Origin: Desulfuromonadaceae bacterium GWC2_58_13
GTDB lineage: Bacteria; Desulfobacterota; Desulfuromonadia; Desulfuromonadales; Trichloromonadaceae
Assembly: GCA_001825565.1 (NCBI GenBank)
Contig: MHXM01000036.1
Location: forward strand, 1-28,456
Direction: 5' to 3'
DNA length: 28,456 bases
This document shows positions 14,550 through 22,021 of the stretch, in pieces. Numbering within the stretch: position 1 is the first letter of the stretch; every line of letters starts with the position of its first letter. The position numbers and the translations under genes are program-made. The notes beneath the pieces were generated by a model that was not told the origin of the DNA, searched no databases, and was given only the letters and a program-made list of their open reading frames with translations.

Positions 14550-14921
14550 ATGCGTACCTACGAAACCATTTACATCGTGCATCCCGAAGTTGTCGGTGAC
14601 GGCTACAATGCCGTTGTCGACAAATTTAAAGGGATTCTCACCGATCAGCAGGCCAGCATCCTTAAGGTCGATGAATGGGGAACCCGCAAGCTCGCCTATC
14701 AGGTCAAGAAACAGGGACGCGGCACTTACGTGCTGATGGCCTATGAGGCCGGCCCGACCGTGGTCGCCGAGCTTGAGCGGCGGATGAGGATTGACGAAAA
14801 TGTCATCAAGTTTCAGACCGTTCTGCTTGAAGGCGGTTTCCAGGACTCCTCGTTGCCGTCGGAATCCGTGGTGGAAGCCGACGAAATTGAAGAAGCTGAA
14901 GACATCGAAGACATCGAATAA
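14550..14921 (+). CDS. rpsF: 30S ribosomal protein S6
   Basis: This 123-residue S6 protein partners S18 on the 30S platform. It shows MRTYETIYIVHPEV, ILKVDEWGTRKLAYQVKKQ (about residues 45-63), GTYVLMAYEA and RRMRIDENVIKFQTVLL. The C-terminus is an acidic tail (EEAEDIEDIE), where some bacteria add Glu post-translationally. I chose the ATG at 14550 because AAGAGGAG precedes it; an in-frame upstream ATG at 14484 lies inside the leader hairpin and has no site. First gene of the rpsF-rpsR-DUF2232-rplI-dnaB unit. Confidence 0.96.
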   Translation: MRTYETIYIVHPEVVGDGYNAVVDKFKGILTDQQASILKVDEWGTRKLAYQVKKQGRGTYVLMAYEAGPTVVAELERRMRIDENVIKFQTVLLEGGFQDSSLPSESVVEADEIEEAEDIEDIE

Positions 14922-14953
14922 TCCCTTTCTGCCGAATACTGGAGGATACCAAT

Positions 14954-15223
14954 ATGAGTTACCAGAATAAAACCGCTCGTCCCGCTACTCCCCGTCGGCG
15001 TTTTACCCGTCGCAAGGGGTGCCGTTTCTGCGGCGACAAGACGTTGAAAATCGAGTACAAAGAAATCCGAACCCTGCGGTATTTTGTTTCCGAACGCGGG
15101 AAGATCGTGCCTCGGCGGATTTCCGGAAACTGCGCGATTCATCAACGTAAGATTACCGAAGCGATCAAGCGGGCCCGCAATATCGCATTGCTGCCGTTTA
15201 CCGCCGGTCATTCCGTCGACTAA
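14954..15223 (+). CDS. rpsR: 30S ribosomal protein S18
   Basis: This 89-residue S18 protein has the basic N-terminus (RPATPRRRFTRRKGCRFCG), then the core IEYKEIRTLRYFVSERGKI, RRISGNCAIHQRKITEAIKRAR and NIALLPFTAGH. The CRFC pair is of the type seen in the zinc-binding (C+) S18 form, although a full four-ligand set is not evident (another Cys occurs in GNCAIH). It has a ribosome site (CTGGAGG). It follows rpsF by 32 bases, as in most bacteria. Confidence 0.96.
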   Translation: MSYQNKTARPATPRRRFTRRKGCRFCGDKTLKIEYKEIRTLRYFVSERGKIVPRRISGNCAIHQRKITEAIKRARNIALLPFTAGHSVD

Positions 15224-15252
15224 TTGAACGACGCGACACGGATCAGAAAACA

Positions 15253-16185
15253 TTGAGCAAGGGACAACAGGCGGTTTATCAACTTGGTGGAACGGCGGTA
15301 ACATTTCTTCTGCTGTGGGCAACCGGCGTGCTTGGTCCGGCGGGCATGGTGCTGACCATGTTGATACCGGCTCCGGCGGCGTACGTTCACATGCGCCTGG
15401 GGGCCACGGGAGGGGCTGTCGTGGTTCTGTTGACCGCGACCGCGCTTCTGGCCACCGATGGGCTTCCTGGCGTTCTATTGTACCTGCTGCAGTTCGGTCT
15501 GGCCTCATTTGTCCTGCCGCTGTTTCTGCGGCGGATGATACCTTGGGATCGGGCGATCGCCTGGTCTACTCTGGCGACTCTGGTTGCCGCCGCGGTGTTT
15601 TTGGCCGGATATGCCGTTCGTTCGGGCCAATCGCTGGGGCAACTGGTCGATCGATATGTTCAGGTTGAGCTGACCAAGGTCCTCAATCTCTACCAGCAGG
15701 CCGATCTGAGTCCGTCGCAGCTTGACGAACTTAAGACATTGGCCGGCCGAACCGCCGATTTTCTGCTGCTTGCCTATCCGGGGCTGATGGTTGTCGCAAC
15801 CGCCGTGCTGATGCTCTTGGTGGTGCTTATGCTGGCCAGATTTTCTCGGGGCAACTACCTGATTTCCGGAACTTCACTCAGCCAGTGGAAGGCGCCGGAT
15901 GCCTTGATCTGGTTGCTGATTCTTGGTGGGTTCGGCGCGTTCTTTGCTCAGGGCCTGGTTTTTCAGGTTGCGGTAAACCTGCTTACGGTAACGCTTCCGA
16001 TTTACTTTTTGCAGGGGATTGCCGTGGTTGCGCACTTTTTTCAGCGCAGAGGGGTGGCCCCGGCGCTACGGGTGCTGGGGTACCTGATAATGGTCATCAT
16101 TAACCCGCTACCGGTAATCATTACCGGGATCGGAATATTCGATTTATGGGTTGATTTCAGAAAACCCAAAATTAAAAAGTCTTAG
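15253..16185 (+). CDS. DUF2232 family membrane protein
   Basis: This 310-residue integral membrane protein has about eight hydrophobic segments spread from residue 12 to 300. The family (DUF2232, YybS-like) is commonly found next to rplI in deltaproteobacteria and Firmicutes; its function is unproven, though the fold is thought to resemble small-molecule transporters. Start is TTG at 15253 (MSKGQQAVYQLGGT) with only a weak ribosome site, 29 bases after the rpsR stop. The C-terminus is basic (FRKPKIKKS). It lies between rpsR and rplI, so it is probably co-expressed with ribosomal proteins. Confidence 0.85.
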   Translation: MSKGQQAVYQLGGTAVTFLLLWATGVLGPAGMVLTMLIPAPAAYVHMRLGATGGAVVVLLTATALLATDGLPGVLLYLLQFGLASFVLPLFLRRMIPWDRAIAWSTLATLVAAAVFLAGYAVRSGQSLGQLVDRYVQVELTKVLNLYQQADLSPSQLDELKTLAGRTADFLLLAYPGLMVVATAVLMLLVVLMLARFSRGNYLISGTSLSQWKAPDALIWLLILGGFGAFFAQGLVFQVAVNLLTVTLPIYFLQGIAVVAHFFQRRGVAPALRVLGYLIMVIINPLPVIITGIGIFDLWVDFRKPKIKKS

Positions 16186-16205
16186 ATCCTTTTTGGAGGA
16201 GATCA

Positions 16206-16652
16206 ATGAATATCATTCTTACGGAAAATGTTGAAGGTCTGGGAACAATCGGCGAAATGGTCAAGGTTAAGCTGGGCTATGCCCGGAATTACCTGATCCC
16301 CAGCGGTTTTGCCGTCGAGGCCAATACCCGCAACGTCAAAGAACTTGAGCATCAGAAGCGTCAGATCGAGCGTAAGATGCAGAAGTTGACCCAGGCGGCC
16401 GAGCTGCTGAAGCAGAAGATCGAGGCGGTGACCTGCCGCTTTGCTCATCGCGCCGGCGAAGAAGGCAAGCTGTTCGGTTCGGTGACCACCATGGAAATCG
16501 AGGCAAAACTTGCCGAATCCGGGATTGAAATCGATCGCAAGAAAATTCAGCTTGCCGAACCGATCAAAACCCTCGGTAATTTTGAAGTACCGGTCAAACT
16601 GCAGGCTGGCGTCACCGCTACGATCAAGGTTTCGGTTGTTGCCGCTGAATAA
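16206..16652 (+). CDS. rplI: 50S ribosomal protein L9
   Basis: This 148-residue L9 protein has the N-terminal rRNA-binding domain (MNIILTENVEGLGTIGEMVKV, then GYARNYLIPSGFAVEAN), the long linker helix (about 42-75, charged and rich in Lys/Glu/Gln) and the C-terminal domain (EEGKLFGSVTTMEI, PIKTLGNFEVPVKL). Length and order are normal. The ATG follows TTGGAGGAG. It comes just before dnaB, a common arrangement. Confidence 0.97.
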   Translation: MNIILTENVEGLGTIGEMVKVKLGYARNYLIPSGFAVEANTRNVKELEHQKRQIERKMQKLTQAAELLKQKIEAVTCRFAHRAGEEGKLFGSVTTMEIEAKLAESGIEIDRKKIQLAEPIKTLGNFEVPVKLQAGVTATIKVSVVAAE

Positions 16653-16659
16653 TTTGTTT

Positions 16660-16705
16660 TCCTGGCGGAGCCCGAACGACTCCGCCAGGACTCACCGGAG
16701 TTTTT
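16660..16705 (+). terminator. Hairpin in the rplI-dnaB gap
   Basis: An 11-bp perfect stem, TCCTGGCGGAG (16660-16670) and CTCCGCCAGGA (16680-16690), with a 9-base loop. Immediately after comes a small ACTC/GAGT stem (16690-16701) followed by TTTTT. Together they could cut dnaB expression relative to the ribosomal genes upstream, since dnaB starts only at 16712. Confidence 0.5.
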
Positions 16706-16711
16706 CCCTGC

Positions 16712-18082
16712 ATGGCTGACGCACCCTCGCATCGCCTTCCGCCCCAAAGCCTGGAAGGTGAAATGTCCGTGCTTGGTGGCGTACTTCTCGAAAATGAGGC
16801 CTTGAATAAGGCTCTTGAAATTCTGCGCCCCGAGGATTTCTATCGCGAGAGCCATCGCAAAATATTTAACGCACTCATCGACCTATCTGAAAAAGGTGAG
16901 CCCGCCGACCTGGTTACCCTGACTGCCGCCCTGCAAAAGCGGGGTGATCTTGATGTGGTTGGCGGTGGCGCATATCTCGCCACCCTTGTCGATTACGTTC
17001 CCACCGCAGCGAACATCGTTTACTATTGCCGGATGGTTAAGGAAAAGGCTCTCTCCCGAAACCTGATCCATGTCGCCACCGAAATCGCCACCCGTGGCTA
17101 CGAAAGTACCGATGTTGAGGCCGATCTGGACTGGGCCGAAAAATCGATTTTCGAAATAGCCGGATCGAAAACGAAGGCCTCTTATTTCTCGACCCGGGAA
17201 ATCATGAAGGATACCTTCAAGGCCATCGAGAAGCTCTATGATCGTAAAGAGCTGATCACCGGCATCCCGACGGGATTCAACGATCTCGACTTAATGACTG
17301 CTGGACTGCAGGGTGGCGACCTGGTAATCGTGGCGGCCCGCCCTTCGATGGGTAAGACCGCTTTCGCGCTCAATATCGTCGAATATGCCGCAGTCCGGGC
17401 ACAGAAACCGACACCATCCATTATCTTTTCGCTTGAGATGAGCAAGGAGCAGTTGGTGCAGCGCATGCTCTGTTCGGTTTCCCGGGTCGACGCCAGCCGC
17501 CTGCGCACCGGTCATCTCGGCGATTCGGACTGGCCGAAGCTGACCAATGGGGCCGGTCTCCTCAGCGAAGCGCCGATCTTTATCGATGACACGCCGAGCA
17601 TCTCGGTGCTGGAACTTCGGGCCAAGTCCCGTCGGCTCAAGGCCGAACATGACCTCGGCCTGATTGTGGTGGACTATCTGCAACTGATGCAGGGGAAGAA
17701 CGCGGAAAGCCGGCAACAAGAGATTTCGGAGATTTCCCGTTCCCTGAAAGGGTTGGCCAAGGAACTGAAGGTGCCCGTGGTGGCTCTTTCGCAGCTCAAC
17801 CGGTCGCTGGAAAGCCGGACCGACAAGCGTCCCATGATGGCTGACCTGCGGGAATCAGGTGCCATTGAGCAGGATGCCGACGTTATCATGTTCGTCTATC
17901 GCGATTCCGTCTACTGCGACGCTTGTAAACAGCGGGACAACTCGTGCGACAAGGGCCATGCCAAGGATGCCGAAATCATTATCGGCAAACAGCGTAACGG
18001 CCCGATCGGCACCGTTCATCTAACCTTTCACGGCGAGTACACCCGCTTCGAAAATCAAAGCAAGCGAGAAGAATCCTATTGA
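16712..18082 (+). CDS. dnaB: Replicative DNA helicase DnaB
   Basis: This 456-residue hexameric 5'-3' helicase drives the replication fork. The N-terminal DnaB domain covers about 9-110 (PPQSLEGEMSVLGGVLLEN), a linker helix about 150-180, and the RecA-like ATPase 182-445 with Walker A ARPSMGKT (209-216), Walker B LIVVDYLQLM (317-326) and the arginine finger R428 in GKQRNG. Between the helicase motifs, at 401-417, sits an unusual cysteine-rich insert: C402, C405, C412 and H416 replace the usual short YxxDSxDKG loop. Ribosome site GGAG is 11 bases upstream. No intein is present. Confidence 0.97.
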   Translation: MADAPSHRLPPQSLEGEMSVLGGVLLENEALNKALEILRPEDFYRESHRKIFNALIDLSEKGEPADLVTLTAALQKRGDLDVVGGGAYLATLVDYVPTAANIVYYCRMVKEKALSRNLIHVATEIATRGYESTDVEADLDWAEKSIFEIAGSKTKASYFSTREIMKDTFKAIEKLYDRKELITGIPTGFNDLDLMTAGLQGGDLVIVAARPSMGKTAFALNIVEYAAVRAQKPTPSIIFSLEMSKEQLVQRMLCSVSRVDASRLRTGHLGDSDWPKLTNGAGLLSEAPIFIDDTPSISVLELRAKSRRLKAEHDLGLIVVDYLQLMQGKNAESRQQEISEISRSLKGLAKELKVPVVALSQLNRSLESRTDKRPMMADLRESGAIEQDADVIMFVYRDSVYCDACKQRDNSCDKGHAKDAEIIIGKQRNGPIGTVHLTFHGEYTRFENQSKREESY

Positions 18083-18086
18083 TTTG

Positions 18087-18122
18087 AAGAAAAGCCCCGG
18101 AGTTACCTCCGGGGCTTTTCTT
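18087..18122. terminator. Bidirectional terminator between dnaB and ntrC
   Basis: Perfect 16-bp stem, 18087-18102 and 18107-18122, with a TTAC loop and a CCCCGGAG core. The A tract on the left and T tract on the right serve transcripts from both sides. The right arm overlaps the stop codon of the opposing ntrC gene. Confidence 0.88.
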
Positions 18123-19554
18123 ATTCCTTTTTCAGGTCAATCCCCAAAATTTGTATTTTTTTTCGCAAGGTATTGCGGTTGATGCCGAGGATCTCGGCGG
18201 CCCTGACCTGGTTGCCGCGGGTTTTGTCCATGACGATGTTGATCAGCGGCCGCTCCATCTGGTGCAGGACCATCTCATAGAGATTGTCCAGTTCCTGCAC
18301 GTTCATTTGCGACAGCGAACTGTGCAGCTTGTGGGCGATCAGCGATTCCAGCGATTCATCGTTATCCGTACCGGCGCTTTCCGGCTCGAGAACCGGGAAG
18401 TCCTCTGGCGTCAGGAGCTGGTTGGGGGACAGCAGGGCGGCTCGCTGGATGGCGTTCTCCAGCTCCCTGACATTGCCCGGCCAGGTGTGTTTCTGCAGCA
18501 GCGACATGGTATCCGCGGTACAAACCCTGGCGGACACTCCCTGCTCGTTGTGCAGACGTTCGAGGAAGAATTCTACCAGCAGCGGAATGTCATCGGTTCG
18601 TTCTCGCAAGGATGGCAGGGAAATTGGCACGACATTGAGGCGATAGTAAAGATCCTCCCTGAATTCCTTGGCTTTTACCTGCTCCTTGAGATCCTGGTTG
18701 GTGGCAGCGACAATGCGGACATCCACCGGGATGGTGGTGCTGCCGCCGGTTCGGGTAATCTCCCTTTCCTGTAGCACGCGCAGCAGTTTGACCTGCAATT
18801 CCAGCGGCATGTCGCCGATTTCGTCGAGGAAGAGGGTGCCGCCGTCCGCCTGCTCGAACTTGCCCGACTTACGCTCCGTCGCCCCGGTGAACGCCCCTTT
18901 TTCGAAACCGAACAGTTCGCTTTCCAGCAGTTCCCTGGGAATGGCGGCGCAGTTGAGGGCAAGAAAAGGTTTCCCGAGTCGTGGGCTGTTGAAATGGATG
19001 GCTCGGGCGACCAGTTCTTTGCCTGTGCCCGATTCGCCGGTAATCAGCACGGTCACGTCGGATGGAGCCACCTTGCCGAGAACTTTGTAAACCTCCTGCA
19101 TCGGGCGGCTTTTGCCAATAATCGTTCGGTCAAGCTGGTAGTGTTCCTTCAGCTCATGTTTGAGGCGCTGGACTTCCGCACTGACGTCGGTCGCCTTGTT
19201 GGCCTTGAGGATGATGGCATCGAGGGCATCGAGGTCGAAAGGTTTGGTGATATAGTCGTAGGCTCCGCGTTTCATGGCTTCTACGGCATTTTTCATGGTC
19301 GATTCGGCCGTCATAATGACGACCAGCAAACCGGGGCACTCTTCCTGTATTCGGCTCAACAGGTCGAGGCCGGAAATGCCGGGCATTTTGATGTCCAGCA
19401 CGGCCAGATCGAAACTCTTTTTGTGGATCAGGTCCAGCGCTTCTGACCCGTCAACAGCCAGTTCGACGGCGTAGCCCTGCTTGCTCAGGGCTTTGGAGAG
19501 CACCCAGCGGATGCTTTCTTCATCATCGGCGACAAGAATGCGATGAATGGACAT
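18121..19554 (-). CDS. ntrC: NtrC-family sigma54-dependent response regulator
   Basis: This 477-residue three-domain activator has a REC domain (3-118; D10-D11, D54, T82, K104), an AAA+ sigma54-interaction domain (about 144-370; Walker A GESGTGKE at 173-180, GAFTGA at 220-225, DEIGDMPL Walker B, and the R-finger region FREDLYYRLNV) and a C-terminal Fis-type HTH (about 430-472; VRAAEILGINRNTLRKKI). It activates sigma54 promoters when phosphorylated by the kinase encoded just upstream. Gene order dus-ntrB-ntrC matches the classic nitrogen-regulation operon, so nitrogen control is likely, though the exact signal is not shown here. It is 17 bases after the kinase gene. Confidence 0.93.
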   Translation of the reverse strand: MSIHRILVADDEESIRWVLSKALSKQGYAVELAVDGSEALDLIHKKSFDLAVLDIKMPGISGLDLLSRIQEECPGLLVVIMTAESTMKNAVEAMKRGAYDYITKPFDLDALDAIILKANKATDVSAEVQRLKHELKEHYQLDRTIIGKSRPMQEVYKVLGKVAPSDVTVLITGESGTGKELVARAIHFNSPRLGKPFLALNCAAIPRELLESELFGFEKGAFTGATERKSGKFEQADGGTLFLDEIGDMPLELQVKLLRVLQEREITRTGGSTTIPVDVRIVAATNQDLKEQVKAKEFREDLYYRLNVVPISLPSLRERTDDIPLLVEFFLERLHNEQGVSARVCTADTMSLLQKHTWPGNVRELENAIQRAALLSPNQLLTPEDFPVLEPESAGTDNDESLESLIAHKLHSSLSQMNVQELDNLYEMVLHQMERPLINIVMDKTRGNQVRAAEILGINRNTLRKKIQILGIDLKKE

Positions 19555-19571
19555 GGGGGACCTTTCCTGGT

Positions 19572-20702
19572 TCAGATATCATGGCCTTGGATGAGGCCGG
19601 GCTTGTCGGTCAGAAGCGGCAACGAGACGGCAAAAAGGGTGCCTTCACCGGGAGTGCTGTCAACCTTGAGAAGACCGTCGTGTTCGCTGACTATCTTCTG
19701 GCAGGTCGCCAGGCCGAGACCGCTGCCTTTGTTTTTGGTGGTATAAAAAGGGGTAAAAATCTGTTCGAGGGTTTCCGGAGCGATGCCCTTGCCATTGTCC
19801 CGGATCTCGATGACGATCATCGGCACCGGCCGACTGCCGGGTTTGGTCAGATGATAATCCGGAGCCACTTTGGTTGAAATGGTCACCTGGCCCTGTTTTT
19901 CGATGGCTTCGGCGGCGTTCTTGATCAGGTTGAGAAACAACCGGGTCAACAGGTTTTCATCGCCCCGTAATGGAGGGATGCTGGGATCGAGATCCAACTG
20001 AAATTCGATTTTTTTGCCTCGATGGGCTTCCTTCTGGAATAGTACGATATCACCCAGAACCTTGGATAAATTAACCGGAGACCACTGCGGCGGGCGGGGC
20101 CGAGCCAGATCCATGAGTTCTTCGATGATGCCGTTGACCCGTTCGACTTCGCGAATCATCACATCGGTGTATTCCCGCAGTGGGCTTTGCTCGGGGAGTT
20201 CCATGGCCAGCAACTGGGTTGCGCCCTTGATCCCACCGAGCGGGTTCTTGATCTCGTGAGCCAGGCCGGCCGATAAGGTGCCGAGGATCGAAAGCCGGTC
20301 CGCTCGGCGAACGGCCATTTCCAGGTCCCGCATCCGGGACAGGTCGCGGATGATAAGGACCACTCCTTCCGGCTTGCCGGCGTCGGTGTACAGGGGGGAA
20401 ACCGAAACGCTGACCGGCACGGGAGGCGCATTCGGACGCTTGAGCATCAGATCTTCGTGGTCGGATATCGAACGCCCTTCATCGAGGGCGGTTGTCACCA
20501 GGTATAACAGATTTTTCTGGCCGAAAAAAAGATCCTGGAACGGTTTTCCCAACGCCTGTTTTTCAGAGATTCCGGTGTAGGATTGGGCCGCCGGGTTGAA
20601 CAGGGTGATCTGGCCTTCATGGTTGAGAGCGATTACGGCACGGTCGATATTTTCAAGGACCCGGACGTACAGTTGGGCATCGTGGTCGGCAATCATGTTC
20701 AT
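19572..20702 (-). CDS. ntrB: NtrB-like PAS sensor histidine kinase
   Basis: This protein of about 376 residues has no membrane segments, so it is a cytoplasmic kinase as NtrB is. It has a PAS domain (about 10-120; IDRAVIALNHEGQITLFNPAAQ), a HisKA domain with phospho-accepting H149 in GLAHEIKNPLGG, and a HATPase domain (NLIKNAAEAI N-box, IEIRDNGKGI G1, FYTTKNKGSGLGLA G2). The ATG at 20702 overlaps the dus stop by one base (TGATG); a GTG one codon earlier (20705) is equally possible, with AAGG upstream. It should phosphorylate the NtrC-type regulator downstream. No GlnB/PII gene is in the window. Confidence 0.9.
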   Translation of the reverse strand: MNMIADHDAQLYVRVLENIDRAVIALNHEGQITLFNPAAQSYTGISEKQALGKPFQDLFFGQKNLLYLVTTALDEGRSISDHEDLMLKRPNAPPVPVSVSVSPLYTDAGKPEGVVLIIRDLSRMRDLEMAVRRADRLSILGTLSAGLAHEIKNPLGGIKGATQLLAMELPEQSPLREYTDVMIREVERVNGIIEELMDLARPRPPQWSPVNLSKVLGDIVLFQKEAHRGKKIEFQLDLDPSIPPLRGDENLLTRLFLNLIKNAAEAIEKQGQVTISTKVAPDYHLTKPGSRPVPMIVIEIRDNGKGIAPETLEQIFTPFYTTKNKGSGLGLATCQKIVSEHDGLLKVDSTPGEGTLFAVSLPLLTDKPGLIQGHDI

Positions 20703-21685
20703 CACTGTATACCTTCGACGGCGGCCTGAGCTGAAATGAAAAAATCATGTGAAAGCTGCTGGAGTTCACTTACGGATTGGGCCCGGTTGACCGCGGCGCG
20801 AAATGCGGCGGCTCCCCCCATGCCCCGGGAATACCAACAAAGGTGTTTACGCATGTCGAGTAGGGCCTTGCACGGTCCATAGGTCTGGGTATACAGCGTA
20901 ATGTGCTGCGCCGCCACCTCAAGGCGATCTTCCGGCGTTGGCGGTGGTGGCTGGGCTTGCCCATCAAGCAGGGCTTTGATGTCCCGTAGCAGCCAGGGGT
21001 TGCCATAGGCGCCGCGCCCGATCATGACGGCATCGCAGCCCGACTGTTTCAGCATCGCCAAGGCGTCTTCGGCAATAAAAATATCGCCGCTGCCGATGAC
21101 CGGGATCTTGACGGCTTGTTTGAGTTGGCGAATCTGTTCCCAGTCGGCCCTGCCGCTAAAGCCCTGACAACGCGTGCGAGGGTGGAGGGTGATGGCGTCT
21201 GCGCCTTCCGCTTCGGCGATCCGCGCCGTTTCGATGAAGTTGATGGATTGCTGATCCCAACCGGCGCGGATTTTTACCGTCAGCGGTCGTGCCGTCGCTC
21301 GCCTGATGGCAGAGACAATCTGACCGATTTTTTTTGGCGAACGCAATAGGGCGCTGCCCGCACCGGAGCGGACCACTTTTTTCACCGGGCAACCGAGGTT
21401 GATGTCCAGCAGGTCGCCGTCCTCCTCCACCAGGATTGCCGCCTTGGCCAGGAGCTCCGGGGTGTCGCCGAAGAGCTGGATTCCCAAGGGCTTTTCTCCG
21501 GGAGAGGAATCAAGTAATACTCTGGTCCGGCGTCCCGAATGGATCAGGCCGTTGGCACTGACCATTTCGGTGAAAACCAGCCCGGCGCCAAAGTTTTTCA
21601 TGATCAGTCGATAGGGCAGATTGGTGATTCCGGCCATGGGAGCCAGCCATATCGGGATTGTCAGATCTAGGGAACCTATTTTCAT
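20702..21685 (-). CDS. dusB: tRNA-dihydrouridine synthase (DusB/NifR3 family)
   Basis: This 327-residue FMN enzyme reduces uridine to dihydrouridine in tRNA D loops. Its Dus motifs are WLAPMAGITNLPYR at the start, DINLGCPVKKVV with catalytic Cys in LGCPVKK, VKIRAGWD, ITLHPRTRCQGFSG, VIGSGDIF and IGRGAYGNPW. I chose the ATG at 21685 because MKIGSLDLTIPIWLAPMAG is the usual DusB opening. The frame stays open 41 codons further up, but that stretch overlaps the likely promoters. First gene of dus-ntrB-ntrC, the nifR3-ntrBC order known from alphaproteobacteria. Confidence 0.94.
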   Translation of the reverse strand: MKIGSLDLTIPIWLAPMAGITNLPYRLIMKNFGAGLVFTEMVSANGLIHSGRRTRVLLDSSPGEKPLGIQLFGDTPELLAKAAILVEEDGDLLDINLGCPVKKVVRSGAGSALLRSPKKIGQIVSAIRRATARPLTVKIRAGWDQQSINFIETARIAEAEGADAITLHPRTRCQGFSGRADWEQIRQLKQAVKIPVIGSGDIFIAEDALAMLKQSGCDAVMIGRGAYGNPWLLRDIKALLDGQAQPPPPTPEDRLEVAAQHITLYTQTYGPCKALLDMRKHLCWYSRGMGGAAAFRAAVNRAQSVSELQQLSHDFFISAQAAVEGIQ

Positions 21686-21717
21686 AAGACGACGTTTCTG
21701 TTGCACAAATTTTATGC

Positions 21718-21745
21718 ATTCTAGCACGGCGATAAAAAAAGACAA
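21718..21745 (-). promoter_or_regulatory. Sigma70-type promoter for dus-ntrB-ntrC
   Basis: On the minus strand TTGTCT (21740-21745), 16 bases, TAGAAT (21718-21723), 33 bases before the dus start. The -10 matches five of six. It is divergent from the gltA promoter about 57 bases away. Confidence 0.45.
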
Positions 21746-21801
21746 AAGGAAAAACTGCTCGCCCGAAGTCGACGGAAAGCATACTGTATACAAAATACTG
21801 C

Positions 21802-21830
21802 TTGACAATTCGTGCCCCAGTTGCTAGAAC
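21802..21830 (+). promoter_or_regulatory. Sigma70-type promoter for gltA, with upstream ATACTG repeat
   Basis: TTGACA (21802-21807), 17 bases, TAGAAC (21825-21830). Just upstream, ATACTG occurs twice 14 bases apart (21781-21786 and 21795-21800), which could be an operator half-site pair abutting the -35. Geobacter gltA is known to be repressed by HgtR; I cannot tell whether these are its sites. Confidence 0.55.
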
Positions 21831-21853
21831 ATACCCAGTGATAATGAGACTGG

Positions 21854-21992
21854 GCCAAGATTTCCCGATTGTCTTGGCTGCAGCACGGTGCGGACTGAAG
21901 TTGGTTGGTACATAGGCGTTTTAGAATCGGGTTTCAATTTGAATGTGGTTTTGTTGGAAAAGGGCAGTTAGGCCTGATGGGTTTTGCCCATC
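21854..21992 (+). promoter_or_regulatory. Long structured 5' leader of gltA
   Basis: If the promoter at 21802 is used, gltA has a leader of roughly 185 bases. It holds a stem GCCAAGA/TCTTGGC (21854-21860, 21872-21878) and a hairpin GATGGG-TTTTG-CCCATC (21976-21992) that ends about 16 bases before the Shine-Dalgarno AAAGGAGAG. I recognise no known riboswitch. The gap 21686-22021 otherwise holds only the two divergent promoters. Confidence 0.4.
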
Positions 21993-22021
21993 GTATTTAT
22001 TTCACCAAAGGAGAGAGAAGC

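Noticed and set aside
21686..21808. 41-codon N-terminal extension of dus
   Set aside because: It would cover the dus promoter and the -35 of gltA. The conserved DusB opening begins at 21685.
21905..22021. 39-codon N-terminal extension of gltA
   Set aside because: It has no ribosome site and lies in the hairpin-containing leader; ATG 22022 has a strong Shine-Dalgarno.
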